Positions 1 to 8,773 are shown, numbered from the stretch's first letter. The stretch: 64,000 nt of DNA from Arthrobacter sp. D5-1 (GCF_017357425.1 NZ_CP014571.1:4030001-4094000), one strand, 5' to 3'. Program-made: numbers and translations. Notes: a model not told the origin generated them from the sequence alone.

Positions 1-154
1 TGAGGTTCGGCGCGCCGGTACCTTCTCCGAGGCCGGCCTCTTCGATGTCCTCTTCCACGCGGGGCTGTGCCTGGCCTCCGCCGGCTTCCTGCTCTGCCGT
101 AGGAGTGCCGTAGCCTCCCACTTCCTCTTCCGGTGTGGCATTCTGCTTGTCCAT
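1..154 (-). CDS. Acidic hypothetical protein, C-terminus cut by window edge
   Basis: An open frame starts with ATG at 154, preceded by an AAAGGA-type ribosome site, and runs off the window start after about 51 codons. The visible part is rich in Glu, Gly, Ala and Pro (for example TPEEEVGGYGTPTAEQEAGG) with no hydrophobic segment, so it looks like a disordered cytoplasmic protein. The frame is not in the supplied translations. The family is not recognised and the rest lies outside the window. Confidence 0.5.
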   Translation of the reverse strand, partial: MDKQNATPEEEVGGYGTPTAEQEAGGGQAQPRVEEDIEEAGLGEGTGAPNL

Positions 155-305
155 ATGACCTGTCCTTTCCCTGAGCGGTGGAACGTGTTGATGGAACACT
201 TCGAACCTATAAGGGTACTTAGTGTCATGTCCATGTCGAGACCAAAATCGTCAGTAATCTTAGCAATTTGTTGACAAACGTTGTATGGTGCGGCCTCGCG
301 TCATG

Positions 306-509
306 TCAGGACGGCTGCGGCACCTCACACCCGCCCTGAGGGTCCAGGCCCGTGTAATTCAGGGGGCCGGCGACGATATTCAAAGCTATGGTTGCAAACT
401 GCGAGCACTGCGCAGGCGGGGCGCTGAAATAACCCCGCTGGCCGGCCGCAATTGCGCCGATGACGAGCCAAACTACAACGATCAGCCCGATGATTGAACC
501 GATGCGCAT
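306..509 (-). CDS. Small single-pass membrane protein
   Basis: This 67-residue protein begins MRIGSIIGLIVVVWLVIGAIAAGQ, a hydrophobic N-terminal helix that is either a membrane anchor or an uncleaved signal. About 40 polar residues with two cysteines and a Gly/Pro-rich end follow. The start has a purine-rich GGAAGA stretch just upstream. Small proteins of this layout are common in Arthrobacter-type genomes but have no known function. It stands alone, with about 120 bp of gene-free sequence on its upstream side and 150 bp on the other. Confidence 0.6.
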   Translation of the reverse strand: MRIGSIIGLIVVVWLVIGAIAAGQRGYFSAPPAQCSQFATIALNIVAGPLNYTGLDPQGGCEVPQPS

Positions 510-630
510 TTTCTTCCGCCAATCGCTAAACTGACGACTTTTCAGGAATTAGTGGCAAACACCCGCCAGGGGTCACCAAGAACGCGGCCGCGGACAGGAA
601 ACCTCCCCGCCCGCGGCCGCGCTGCTCCGA

Positions 631-894
631 TCAATCCGTAGGATTGGTTTCGGTGGTCAGACCACGGTTGTCCGTGGTTCCTTCGTCCTTCTCTTCTGCC
701 GGCCCTGGCGGGTTGGCTGACTCGCTGGGGCCAGCATCGACGGCGTCGTCCGGACTTTCCGACGAGGCGTCACCTACAGGTACCTGCCCGCTGGATTCAG
801 GCATCCCCGGATCCCTGGGAATGGGATGGCCGGGGGTGGTGGTTCCATCGCGGACCTGGGCAAAACCGGCAACTTCGCTTGGATCAGTTGTCAT
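631..894 (-). CDS. Hypothetical low-complexity protein
   Basis: The protein is 87 residues long, starting MTTDPSEVAGFAQV. Its ATG overlaps the stop of the upstream small hydrophobic gene as ATGA, which decides the start and indicates translational coupling. The remainder is rich in Pro, Ser, Asp and Glu with no hydrophobic segment, and is probably disordered. No family is recognised. The pairing with a small membrane protein suggests that the two act together at the envelope, but nothing in the sequence shows how. Confidence 0.5.
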   Translation of the reverse strand: MTTDPSEVAGFAQVRDGTTTPGHPIPRDPGMPESSGQVPVGDASSESPDDAVDAGPSESANPPGPAEEKDEGTTDNRGLTTETNPTD

Positions 895-1061
895 ACGCGC
901 GACCGGCCACGGCCAAGAACCCAGCCCAGAAGGGCCAGCACCAAGAGGATGATTCCAACCCACAGCAGGAAGCTGAGGGCTTGGTTGAATCCGCCCACGA
1001 GGAGCAGGATGATCGCGATTACGCCGGCGATTATTAAAAGTGTGTTCATTGAGCTACGCAT
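891..1061 (-). CDS. Small two-helix hydrophobic protein
   Basis: This is a 56-residue frame too short for the supplied translations. It contains MNTLLIIAGVIAIILLLVGG, then a second hydrophobic run (FLLWVGIILLVLALLGWVL) and a basic end GRGRSRV. The layout of two membrane helices and an Arg-rich tail matches the small actinobacterial hydrophobic proteins of the DUF6131 kind, though that match is from memory of the pattern. Two starts are possible: ATG at 1061, or ATG at 1049, which is better spaced from AAGGGA. The stop overlaps the next ATG. Confidence 0.6.
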   Translation of the reverse strand: MRSSMNTLLIIAGVIAIILLLVGGFNQALSFLLWVGIILLVLALLGWVLGRGRSRV

Positions 1062-1278
1062 CCCTTCAATAAATTTTGTCTATTCAGGAAGGCGTCCGCT
1101 GGTACCCCGATAAGGGGCGCCACCCATGCCAACGGGCACCGATCGAAGAAATAGTTCTCCATATCGCTTTAGTACCCTCCGGAATCGGGTTCAAACGAAA
1201 CCAATACTCCAAAGAAGCACGTCCACAGCATCATGATAGGCGCGCTTTGAGTTGCGGCGAAGTATTTTGACAGGAAAC

Positions 1279-2043
1279 TTAGTAGCCCTTGGCGGAGAAC
1301 GCCCCCAAAGCCCTGCTGATCTCACGCGCGGTGCCGGTGGCCGCCTCACCGTATTCCTGGTATTTGGCGGGGACTATCCTGCTGGAAGGCCCCGAGATGG
1401 AGATGGATCCGGCAGCGACACCGCCCGGCCCCAGCAGCGGCACGCCGATGGAAGTGATCCCCGTACTGAGGCCTTGTTCGTTGATGGAGTACCCACGGGC
1501 ACGTGTGTCCGCGATCATCTCGCGAAGCCGTGTGGGATCCACCACGGTCTGCGGCGTCAGCGCTTCCAGCGGGCCAGCCAGGTAATCGTCAACGAAGGCC
1601 TCGTCAGCAGCCGATAAGTAGGCCATTCCTGTAGAGGAGGCGTGCATCGGCAGGCGCGAACCCAGCGGGAGGAAAGCCCTCAGGACGTGCGGGGTGTCGA
1701 GTCGCTCGATGATGAGCATGTAGCCGCGGTCCGGGACCGCCAAGTGAACCGTTTCCGTCGTGTCCAGCTGCAGCGCGTTCAAGGGGCCCATTGCCGCGTC
1801 ACGGATCACTGATCCGCTGCTGCCACGGCTTGCCACAGCGAAGGCATGGTTGGTCAAAACCCACTTGCCGGCCTGGACCTCGGACTGCGCCACCCAGCCC
1901 AGTTCGGCCAACGTCCTGAGCATACGGAGCACGGTGGCCTTGGGCACGTCCACCTCGCGGCTGAGCTCGGACAAGCCTGCGGGCTGGTTGTCCGAGACTG
2001 CTTCCAGCACCCTGATGGCCGTGACGACGCTTTGCGTGCTCAT
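1279..2043 (-). CDS. IclR-family transcriptional regulator
   Basis: The protein is 254 residues, the usual length for IclR proteins. Residues 5-60 form the winged helix-turn-helix (LSELSREVDVPKATVLRMLR), and residues 75-250 the GAF-like effector domain with the typical GYSINEQG and ITSIGVPLLG stretches. It is divergent from the transporter / CoA-transferase / crotonase operon starting at 2157. It very probably controls that operon in response to its carboxylate substrate or a product. The start has a GGGAGGG ribosome site. IclR proteins can repress or activate, and the sequence does not say which applies here. Confidence 0.93.
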   Translation of the reverse strand: MSTQSVVTAIRVLEAVSDNQPAGLSELSREVDVPKATVLRMLRTLAELGWVAQSEVQAGKWVLTNHAFAVASRGSSGSVIRDAAMGPLNALQLDTTETVHLAVPDRGYMLIIERLDTPHVLRAFLPLGSRLPMHASSTGMAYLSAADEAFVDDYLAGPLEALTPQTVVDPTRLREMIADTRARGYSINEQGLSTGITSIGVPLLGPGGVAAGSISISGPSSRIVPAKYQEYGEAATGTAREISRALGAFSAKGY

Positions 2044-2103
2044 GCAACCCTCCCGCTTGACCGACTAACTCCAGTGCCCTACATTACAGGCGACTTCCCA
2101 AAA

Positions 2104-2129
2104 TGAACCGATGGTTCATCCAGTGAACC
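2104..2129. promoter_or_regulatory. Candidate IclR operator
   Basis: The perfect inverted repeat TGAACC-GAT-GGTTCA (2104-2118) is followed after five bases by a third half-site TGAACC (2124-2129), so two overlapping palindromes can form. It lies between the divergent regulator and transporter genes, 28-53 bp before the transporter ATG. Binding by the IclR protein is inferred from position and symmetry. Confidence 0.6.
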
Positions 2130-2156
2130 GACGTAGTTTGATTGGAGAACGGGCTT

Positions 2157-3536
2157 ATGGAATTACAGATACTGGCCCTCGCCATCTTTGTAGGCGTCTT
2201 CGTCCTGGCCACCCTGCGCAAAGTGCACATTGGAGTGCTCATGTTCGCAGCGGCCGCCGGCGTGGGTGTGTGGATGGCCGGGATGACCATCGAGAAGGTG
2301 GTGGCAGGCTTTCCCATCGGAATCCTTGTCCTGCTGGTTGGCGTGACCTATTTCTTTGCGATCGCGCAGGCCAACGGGACCATCGACCGCATCATCGAAA
2401 TGGCCATCACCAAAGTGGGTGACCGCGCCTTCTTCCTTCCCTTGGCTTTCTTCGCCCTCACCATCGGCATCTCTGCCATGGGCTCACCCCTGGCCGGACT
2501 GGTCATGGCACCCATCGGAATGCCCCTGGCCAAGCGGTACGGCATCGACCGCATGCTCATGGGGTTGGCCATCGGATCGGGGCTCAGCGCGGGCGGATTC
2601 GCACCCACCAGCCTGTTCGGCATCGTCACCTACGGCACCGCGAGGGCAGCCGGAATCGATCTGGATCCCCTGGTCCTTTTTGGCGTGGCCCTGGGCACCA
2701 ACATCCTGCTGCTGGGGGCCGCCTACGTGCTCTTCGGCGGTTTCAAGCTGCTCAACACCCGCACGGCTGACGGTTTCGGCACCAACCTGCCGCGCTTCAG
2801 CGCAAGCCGCCCGACGCCGTCGCACCCTTTTGAACGCGAAGGCACCATTGCACGGGGCAAGAAGGCCGCCGAACAGGCCGTTCAGGTCCTCGACGAACTG
2901 GCCCCCGCGCCGCAGCCTTCGCGGCTGGACCGCAACCAGATCATCACCGTGCTCTGCATGGCCGGATTGGTTGCCACCGTCATCCTGATGTCCGTCCTCG
3001 GCGCAAGCCCGGACATCGGTGTCCTGTGCTTCGCGTTCGCCTCGGTCCTCACGCTGTGCGACCCACAGTCCGGGAAATCGGCCGTAGCCAAAATCGACTG
3101 GTCCACCGTCCTGCTGGTAGGCGGGATCATCACGTTCGTCGGAGTGCTTCAGACCATGGGAGCCGTCGCGTTGCTCGGCGAAGCAGCCGGCGCCGTCGGG
3201 ACTCCCTTGCTGGCCGCGCTGGTGATCTGCGCTATCGGTGCCCTCATTTCCGCCTTCGCCTCCACCACCGGGATGCTCGCTGCGCTGGTTCCGCTGGCAC
3301 TCCCGCTGGTGGCCTCCGGGGACGTCGCCGGATGGGCGGTTATCGCCACCCTTGCCGTGTGTTCGTCCATTGTTGACGTCTCTCCGTTCTCTACCGTCGG
3401 CGCCACGTTCGTGGCCACCGTCGACGCCGATGAACGCCCCCGCATCACCAGGTTCCTCACCCGTTGGGGCTTGTCCATGGTGGTGGCCGGGCCGCTCTTG
3501 CTGGTTGGCGCCCTGGTGCTGCCCTCCAGCCTCTAA
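2157..3536 (+). CDS. SLC13/MatC-type carboxylate carrier
   Basis: This 459-residue polytopic membrane protein has about ten or more hydrophobic helices and one hydrophilic loop around residues 205-265. The N-terminal half (VHIGVLMFAAAAGVGVWMAG, then GVTYFFAIAQANGTIDRI) resembles the MatC N-terminal domain of dicarboxylate carriers. It is the first gene of an operon with a CoA-transferase and a crotonase, so it probably imports the organic acid those enzymes activate. ATG at 2157 is chosen over TTG at 2142 because GGAG lies nine bases upstream. The substrate cannot be read from sequence. Confidence 0.85.
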   Translation: MELQILALAIFVGVFVLATLRKVHIGVLMFAAAAGVGVWMAGMTIEKVVAGFPIGILVLLVGVTYFFAIAQANGTIDRIIEMAITKVGDRAFFLPLAFFALTIGISAMGSPLAGLVMAPIGMPLAKRYGIDRMLMGLAIGSGLSAGGFAPTSLFGIVTYGTARAAGIDLDPLVLFGVALGTNILLLGAAYVLFGGFKLLNTRTADGFGTNLPRFSASRPTPSHPFEREGTIARGKKAAEQAVQVLDELAPAPQPSRLDRNQIITVLCMAGLVATVILMSVLGASPDIGVLCFAFASVLTLCDPQSGKSAVAKIDWSTVLLVGGIITFVGVLQTMGAVALLGEAAGAVGTPLLAALVICAIGALISAFASTTGMLAALVPLALPLVASGDVAGWAVIATLAVCSSIVDVSPFSTVGATFVATVDADERPRITRFLTRWGLSMVVAGPLLLVGALVLPSSL

Positions 3537-3563
3537 AACCGTCTCAAAGTTAGGACAGCAATC

Positions 3564-4811
3564 ATGCTCAAACCACTCCGCGGAATCACCGTGATCGACC
3601 TCAGCCGGGCCCTCGCCGGCCCCTATTGCACCGCACTCCTTGCCGACATGGGCGCCCGGATCATCAAAGTCGAAAGCGTCAATGGTGGCGACACAGCCCG
3701 CCAATGGCCGCCATTCCAGGATGGTCACAGCCTCTATTTCGACTCCGTCAACCGCAACAAAGCCTCCGTGTGCTTGGACTTCTATTCAGTGGAAGGTCGT
3801 GAAATCCTCTCCGGTTTAATTGCCGATGCGGATGTCCTGGTGGAAAACTTCAAGCCCGGCACTTTGGAAAAAATGGGCTTCACAGCATCCCGGCTTGAAG
3901 AGCTGAACCCGGGACTCGTGGTGGGATCCGTCACCGGGTTCGGCAACACCGGCCCGCTCAAGGACGACGCCGGACTGGACCAGGTCATCCAGGGAATGTC
4001 AGGGCTGATGTCCGTCACGGGGCCTGGCCCAGGTTCCGGCCCCGGCGAGGCCTACCGGGTCGGCATACCGATCGTGGACATCACCTCCGGGATGATCTGC
4101 GCCTTCGGAATTGTGTCAGCGCTCCTGGGGTCCCGGAATGGCGAGCGCCCCGGCCGCGTGTCCACCTCCCTGCTGGAGACGGCCCTGAATCTGTCCGCGT
4201 TCCAAGGGCAGAAGGCGCTCAGTCTCGGTGAAGCACCAACGCCGCAGGGCAACGACCACCCGGTCATCGCCCCCTACGGCATGTTCGCCACAGCCACGGA
4301 ATCCATCAACATCGCCGTGGGAAGCGACAAACAATGGCGCGCGTTCTGTGGACTGCTCGAGATGCCCACCGCCGTGGAGGATCCCCGTTTCGTCACCGGC
4401 GCGGACCGCTCGGCCAACAGGGATCAGTTGACGGAGCTCATTGAAGCTGCCCTGTCCGCGAAGCCGGCAGCCGAATGGGTTCCGCTGATCAGCGCGGCCG
4501 GGATCCCGTGCGGCCCCATCTACAACTACACCCAGGCACTGGCCTCGGACCAGGTCGCCGCCCTGGGACTCGTCCAGCACAGCAGGCGTCGTGATGGGTC
4601 CGAACTCCCCCTGCTCCGCGGCCCGCTCAGCCTGGACGGAGAGGCCAGCAAAATCCTGGCTCCCCCGCCGCTGCTCGGCGAGCACACCGCCCAAATACTC
4701 ATGGAGCGTGGAATGACGCACGACGACGTCACCCGGCTTGAGCGAGAGGGCCGCCTCGTCTGCGTGCCGGCTTCCGTCCTGGTTCCGGAAACTTTGGGAG
4801 CGCAGCGATGA
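3564..4811 (+). CDS. CaiB/BaiF family CoA-transferase
   Basis: A 415-residue class III CoA-transferase that moves CoA from an acyl-CoA donor to a carboxylate. Family features are the N-terminal DLSRALAGPYCTALLADMGA, ENFKPGTLEKMG near 94-105, and GIPIVDITSGM, where D172 is the expected catalytic aspartate. It follows the carrier after 27 bp and its stop overlaps the ATG of the crotonase (ATGA), so the operon is translationally coupled. The likely role is activation of the imported acid. Members of this family act on carnitine, oxalate, itaconate, succinate and others, and the substrate is not determined here. Confidence 0.92.
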   Translation: MLKPLRGITVIDLSRALAGPYCTALLADMGARIIKVESVNGGDTARQWPPFQDGHSLYFDSVNRNKASVCLDFYSVEGREILSGLIADADVLVENFKPGTLEKMGFTASRLEELNPGLVVGSVTGFGNTGPLKDDAGLDQVIQGMSGLMSVTGPGPGSGPGEAYRVGIPIVDITSGMICAFGIVSALLGSRNGERPGRVSTSLLETALNLSAFQGQKALSLGEAPTPQGNDHPVIAPYGMFATATESINIAVGSDKQWRAFCGLLEMPTAVEDPRFVTGADRSANRDQLTELIEAALSAKPAAEWVPLISAAGIPCGPIYNYTQALASDQVAALGLVQHSRRRDGSELPLLRGPLSLDGEASKILAPPPLLGEHTAQILMERGMTHDDVTRLEREGRLVCVPASVLVPETLGAQR

Positions 4812-5647
4812 CCGTAGTATCCCCGGCAGACACTGCCCGTCCCGAGGTTTCCCGTGCCGGCGGCATCGTCGTCGCGATATCTGCCGGCGTGGCAACCGTG
4901 GAAATCTGCAACCTTGCGCAGCGGAATGCCCTGACCCGGGCCATGTGCCTGGAGATCCAGGAACTGATGCCGCAGTTGGACGCCGATCCTGACGTTGCCG
5001 TGGTGGTGCTGCGCGGCGCTGGGAACACGTTCTGTGCCGGGGCCGCCATCAGCGAACTCGCTTCCGTCCTGATCGATCTGCAAGAGGACGGTTCCACGGT
5101 AGATCACCTCAGCGCCGCAGACTCTGCCATCGCTTCCCTCGCCAAGCCCGCGGTGGCGCTGGTCGATGGCGCCTGCATGGGTGGCGGCTGGCAGATCGCC
5201 TCCGCCTGCGACTTCATCATCGCCAACGAACGGGCAGTCATCGGACTGACGCCGGCCAAGATCGGTATCATCTACCCGCGACCGGGCATCGAACGGCTTG
5301 TCCGCCTGGTGGGTCACGCCAACGCCAAGTACATCCTCCTCACCGGACAGACGTTCAGCGCCACTGAAGCCCGCGCGCTCGGCCTGGTGGCCGACGTCGT
5401 GCCTTCCGAGTTCTTTGAGGAGAAGTGCGCAGCACTGATCAATACGCTCCGGAGCCGTTCGCAGTTCTCCATGCATTCGATGAAGCGGCTGATGAACTTG
5501 ACTGACGCCAGTTCCGGCCTGGCGGTAATTGACCAGGAGTGGGCGGAGGCGTGGGCGGCGATGCCGGACAGCCCGGACATGGAGATCGGCATCAAAGCGT
5601 TCCTGGACCGCGAGCAGCCCCGGTTCACGTGGCGGCCTGTGGGCTGA
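4808..5647 (+). CDS. Enoyl-CoA hydratase/isomerase (crotonase) family protein
   Basis: A 279-residue crotonase-fold protein. Oxyanion-hole segments are visible (AGNTFCAGAAISEL and DGACMGGGWQIASACDF). The two catalytic glutamates of classical enoyl-CoA hydratase appear replaced: Gln in GGGWQIA and Ala in LTPAKIG, where QPE is normal. A simple hydration reaction is therefore doubtful, and isomerase, lyase or another crotonase chemistry is more likely. It is the last gene of the carrier / CoA-transferase operon, so it probably processes the CoA ester formed there. Confidence 0.9.
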   Translation: MTVVSPADTARPEVSRAGGIVVAISAGVATVEICNLAQRNALTRAMCLEIQELMPQLDADPDVAVVVLRGAGNTFCAGAAISELASVLIDLQEDGSTVDHLSAADSAIASLAKPAVALVDGACMGGGWQIASACDFIIANERAVIGLTPAKIGIIYPRPGIERLVRLVGHANAKYILLTGQTFSATEARALGLVADVVPSEFFEEKCAALINTLRSRSQFSMHSMKRLMNLTDASSGLAVIDQEWAEAWAAMPDSPDMEIGIKAFLDREQPRFTWRPVG

Positions 5648-5712
5648 CTCACGCCGCATCACGGCACAAGACGGCACCTCCCTTCGTTGGTAAGGAGACG
5701 AGGGGAGGCCTC

Positions 5713-6318
5713 ATGCTCATTGTTCTGACTGGAATTGACGGTTCGGGAAAAACGACGGCGGCCCGCGCCTTGGTCGATTCTGCCCGCGCCGAGGGGCGGA
5801 ATGCGCTGCTGCTCAGCAACCACGCCGCCCGGCGCCGTATGTCGCTGGTGTCCGAGCGGTTTGGCTGGAAATTGCCACCGCGGCCAGCCGACGTCATTGA
5901 AACCGGCGTCAGGTTGTTCAACGTGCTTCTCAACCATGCGCGCGCCCACAAGTTCGACGGCCTGGTGGTGATGGACCGTCACCTGCACTGCCAGCTCGCA
6001 CTGCGTCAGGCCAATGGTTTAGGCCGCGGCCGGCTGCTTCCGTGGCTGCTGGGAAAGCTCCCAGCGCCGGACCTCTCAGTCCATTTCGACGTCGACCCCC
6101 GTCTCGCCCACCAACGGGTCACGGCACGCGGGACTGACAACGAAACACTGGCTGACCTTGAGGCTTTCCGCGCCGCATACCGTTCGCTGCCCGAGTTTGA
6201 CGACTTTGAGGTGGTCGACGCAGGCGGGAATCCGGAGCAGGTGTTTGCCCAGCTGAACCGGGTGATCGCCGCCGGCGGGGAAGCTGCGGTCCCCCGACCC
6301 CACCAAGCCACGGCTTGA
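5713..6318 (+). CDS. Thymidylate kinase-like P-loop kinase
   Basis: The protein is 201 residues, close to bacterial dTMP kinases. Walker A is GIDGSGKTT near the N-terminus, and VVMDRHLHCQLAL fits the DR-containing substrate segment of nucleotide kinases. An Arg-containing stretch near LAHQRVTARG fits the lid. ATG at 5713 follows a strong GGGGAGG site; a longer frame upstream would overlap the crotonase gene. The lid and the lack of the usual dTMP kinase neighbours leave open a related nucleoside, nucleotide or small-molecule kinase. Confidence 0.75.
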   Translation: MLIVLTGIDGSGKTTAARALVDSARAEGRNALLLSNHAARRRMSLVSERFGWKLPPRPADVIETGVRLFNVLLNHARAHKFDGLVVMDRHLHCQLALRQANGLGRGRLLPWLLGKLPAPDLSVHFDVDPRLAHQRVTARGTDNETLADLEAFRAAYRSLPEFDDFEVVDAGGNPEQVFAQLNRVIAAGGEAAVPRPHQATA

Positions 6319-6385
6319 CTTGCTCCCCGGCTCACGACGGATAGGCTCGCCCCATGCCAACTACGGCGTTCCTTGGGGGGAATTG

Positions 6386-6604
6386 ATGAGCGTTAAAACC
6401 AGACGTAGCCTGCTGATCTTCGTGTTCGGATTCGGGACCTACGCCGTTCTTTTATCGACGTTGGGTCCGCTCCCATCTTTGGCATTGGGTGGTGTTGTGG
6501 CCGCCCTCGCCGTTTTTGTTGACCGGTGGATTCGGATACGGCGGGGAACCCCTATGACTCAATCACCCGATAACGCCTCCACTCTGGGTCAAGGGCATCC
6601 TTGA
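6386..6604 (+). CDS. Small membrane protein
   Basis: A 72-residue protein with two hydrophobic helices (SLLIFVFGFGTYAVLLSTLG and LALGGVVAALAVFVDRWI) and a short polar tail. A GGGGGG run precedes ATG at 6386. Its stop overlaps the TTG start of the following kinase-like gene, so the pair is probably co-translated. No family is recognised. Confidence 0.6.
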   Translation: MSVKTRRSLLIFVFGFGTYAVLLSTLGPLPSLALGGVVAALAVFVDRWIRIRRGTPMTQSPDNASTLGQGHP

Positions 6605-7497
6605 GTCAGGCCGCTGAACGCACGACGGCGGACATCGCCTTTGCAGTCGCCGCCCGCCGGGGTGCGGGTTCGGTGTCGTTGGGAGGAGCCGGGACCGAGT
6701 TCCTCTTTTATGAAGCCGCCGGTGGCTTAGTTCGTGAGGGCTACCGGATTCCCCGTTCGAGTGAATTCAACACGGCGAACAACAGGGATGTCTCAGCCGA
6801 GACCCTACAACGTCAGGAAATGATGTTGGCGCACTGGGCTTCGGACAACGGCATCCCCAGCGCCGCCGCCATTGATCTTGTGATGCAAGACGGCTTCCCC
6901 GTACTAATTCTGGAAGTCGTAGACGACGACGGTTCCGATCTGGATTGCTCGGCACTTGGATCAGTTATCGCCTCTATGCACCGTCTGCCAGTTCCCGGCC
7001 TTCCTTTGGTTGCCCAAGCAGGAAGGCCTTGGGATGCCCGGCTCGTAGACCGGCTGGAGGAACGATACTCGCGTCTTCGGATCCGCCATTCGCTCCCCAA
7101 CCTGCCTCCCTCAGCAACACTGCAGGCAACGCTCGAACGCAACTCCAGCGAGCCCCGCCTTATGCATATGGACCTTCGACGCCAAAACGTCAGGGTCCGC
7201 AGCGGTCAGCCGCTTGCGATCTTCGACTGGAGCAACACCCTCGCAGCACCTCCAGATCTGGAGATCGCAAGGATCAGTGAGTACTCCGTCATCAGGGAAA
7301 ACGGCATCGACTATACGGCCTTCCTGGACGGCTACTCCAAAGGTGGCGGGAGCATCGACGTCGGAAGCCTGTCCTGGCCCATCTACACTCTTGACGCTGC
7401 GGTGATGCTCGCGGGAGTCTTCGACACCGTTGCCCCGGATCCTGAAGTGCGCGAGCACTTTCTATCCCGCGCGCGGGCACTGGTGCGTGAACTGTGA
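6601..7497 (+). CDS. Aminoglycoside phosphotransferase-like kinase
   Basis: The protein is 298 residues long. The C-terminal half carries the kinase catalytic loop HMDLRRQNVRV (H-x-D-x5-N) followed by LAIFDWSN, corresponding to the metal-binding aspartate of APH/choline-kinase fold enzymes. The N-terminal nucleotide-binding lobe is poorly conserved. Such proteins phosphorylate small alcohols such as antibiotics, sugars or choline. Nothing nearby indicates the substrate, and resistance should not be assumed. The TTG start at 6601 overlaps the upstream stop, and the stop overlaps the GTG of the next gene, giving a tight three-gene unit from 6386 to 7967. Confidence 0.75.
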   Translation: MSQAAERTTADIAFAVAARRGAGSVSLGGAGTEFLFYEAAGGLVREGYRIPRSSEFNTANNRDVSAETLQRQEMMLAHWASDNGIPSAAAIDLVMQDGFPVLILEVVDDDGSDLDCSALGSVIASMHRLPVPGLPLVAQAGRPWDARLVDRLEERYSRLRIRHSLPNLPPSATLQATLERNSSEPRLMHMDLRRQNVRVRSGQPLAIFDWSNTLAAPPDLEIARISEYSVIRENGIDYTAFLDGYSKGGGSIDVGSLSWPIYTLDAAVMLAGVFDTVAPDPEVREHFLSRARALVREL

Positions 7498-7967
7498 ACG
7501 GGACATCAACGCTGATTTCAGAGGCCCGGATCAGTCGCGGCTCCCAGAAGGTCATCGCAAGCGTGGTGGGCATGCTGTGCATATTCATCGTTGTGACCTC
7601 CATTCCCAGCGGTGTACTGCTGATCAGCGCAGGGCTGGTGGCGGTCATTGCGCTCCTGACAGTTTCGGTACTCCGCATCAGGGTGACCGTTGAAGCCACG
7701 GAGCAGAGCCTGACCGTCAGATGCCGGCCGTTCTATTCGAGGGCGATCCCGCTGAAGGACGTCGTCGATGCCTCCCCGGCGCCGTCCAGTTCAATGACCG
7801 AAGGCTTCGGCGTCCGGTACTTGGGCCAGCGGACGTGGGGGCTGCTGGTCGGCGGCCCGGCAATCGTCTTGGAGACCCCCGGCCGCACCTGGCTGATCTC
7901 CACGCCGGACCCGGAGTCCACAGCCGCGTCCGTCCTCGCCCACGCCGGCAGGCTGAAGGACAGATAA
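7494..7967 (+). CDS. Membrane protein with PH-like domain
   Basis: A 157-residue protein with two hydrophobic helices (about residues 20-60), then a soluble part (LRIRVTVEATEQSLTVRCRPFYSRAIPLKDV) built of short strands. This is the layout of DUF3093-like or bacterial PH-domain proteins. GTG at 7494 overlaps the kinase-like stop. Function is unknown; the operon context ties it to the kinase-like protein. Confidence 0.6.
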   Translation: MNGTSTLISEARISRGSQKVIASVVGMLCIFIVVTSIPSGVLLISAGLVAVIALLTVSVLRIRVTVEATEQSLTVRCRPFYSRAIPLKDVVDASPAPSSSMTEGFGVRYLGQRTWGLLVGGPAIVLETPGRTWLISTPDPESTAASVLAHAGRLKDR

Positions 7968-8071
7968 CGGCAGGTGGTTTACCACCATCGTGGCAACAGT
8001 TTCGATGAACATACACGGTAGAGGGCCAGCTCGAAGAGCACCTCTACATTCAACGTGGACGTGTAGCGTTT

Positions 8072-8089
8072 AGGGCCCTTCACCGGGCA
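8072..8089. repeat. Partial GGATCC-type palindromic repeat
   Basis: The stretch AGGGCCCTTCACCGGGCA matches the right half of the dispersed palindrome described in the findings. It lies in the 253-bp gene-free stretch between 7967 and 8221, in which nothing else was recognised. Confidence 0.45.
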
Positions 8090-8220
8090 ATTTTGCGGGC
8101 GGGTCTTACGGGAATCCGAGGCCCCAGGGAGTTACGGGGAATTGGCTCGGAGCTTCTCAGGAGTGAAGAGTGGCCGGTGGAGGACCGGTTTACGGGCACC
8201 GGTTCGTCTGGGCCTCAACG

Positions 8221-8763
8221 ATGGCTCGCGATGAGTTGCCTTATTCGGTTGAGGTATCTTTTGGCGCAGTCTCTGGCCGTGACGGTTTCCTCGTGGATAA
8301 TCAGGGCATGCTCATCCGAGAAGCCAAGGACCGATTAGAGCAGATGCTCGCGGAAATAGAGACAGGCGAACGCAGCGACACCTTAACCCCGGGAGCGGTG
8401 GTGAAGGCCTTCCAGTCGTTCGCGGCCATCCCAGCCAGCGACTGCGCTCCCGTCGACGAGGATGGCGACGGCGTTCTGGCCCAATTCGGAACCAACGGGT
8501 CGCGTGGCACACAGGAATTCAGCGTGGACCTCTCGCGTCAGTTCATTGAGGCCGGCGACGACGGTTCGACATGGCAGCTGTCGTGCACCCTTTACTGGGA
8601 TCCAACACCCGACACCACGGCACTTGGTAGCGGCAGCCTGTGGTCCTTCGACACTTCACCCGAAGACTTCTTCAGGAACGCGGTCCTCCTTCCTGGCTGG
8701 AAATGGGCGCTTGGCACAAGCAAACGACCCAACTCACGGGACATTACGCTCGACCAGGCTTAA
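8221..8763 (+). CDS. Hypothetical soluble protein
   Basis: About 180 residues from ATG at 8221 (MARDELPYSVEVSFGA); an earlier GTG at 8170 is also possible and neither has a clear ribosome site. The C-terminal half (FSVDLSRQFIEAGDDGSTWQ and later CTLYWDPTP) suggests a small beta-rich fold. There is no signal peptide or membrane segment. No family is recognised. It sits alone between two copies of the dispersed palindrome. Confidence 0.55.
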   Translation: MARDELPYSVEVSFGAVSGRDGFLVDNQGMLIREAKDRLEQMLAEIETGERSDTLTPGAVVKAFQSFAAIPASDCAPVDEDGDGVLAQFGTNGSRGTQEFSVDLSRQFIEAGDDGSTWQLSCTLYWDPTPDTTALGSGSLWSFDTSPEDFFRNAVLLPGWKWALGTSKRPNSRDITLDQA

Positions 8764-8773
8764 GAAGGCAGCC

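Noticed and set aside
3564..3728. Long opposite-strand frame of 414 codons running 2484-3728 under the transporter
   Set aside because: Its protein is Gly/Gln/Asp/His-rich and unlike any family; it is the shadow of the high-GC transporter gene, which has clear membrane helices.
6601..7497. Calling the phosphotransferase-like gene an antibiotic resistance gene
   Set aside because: Only the general kinase catalytic loop is visible; the N-terminal lobe is weak and the operon context does not suggest resistance.
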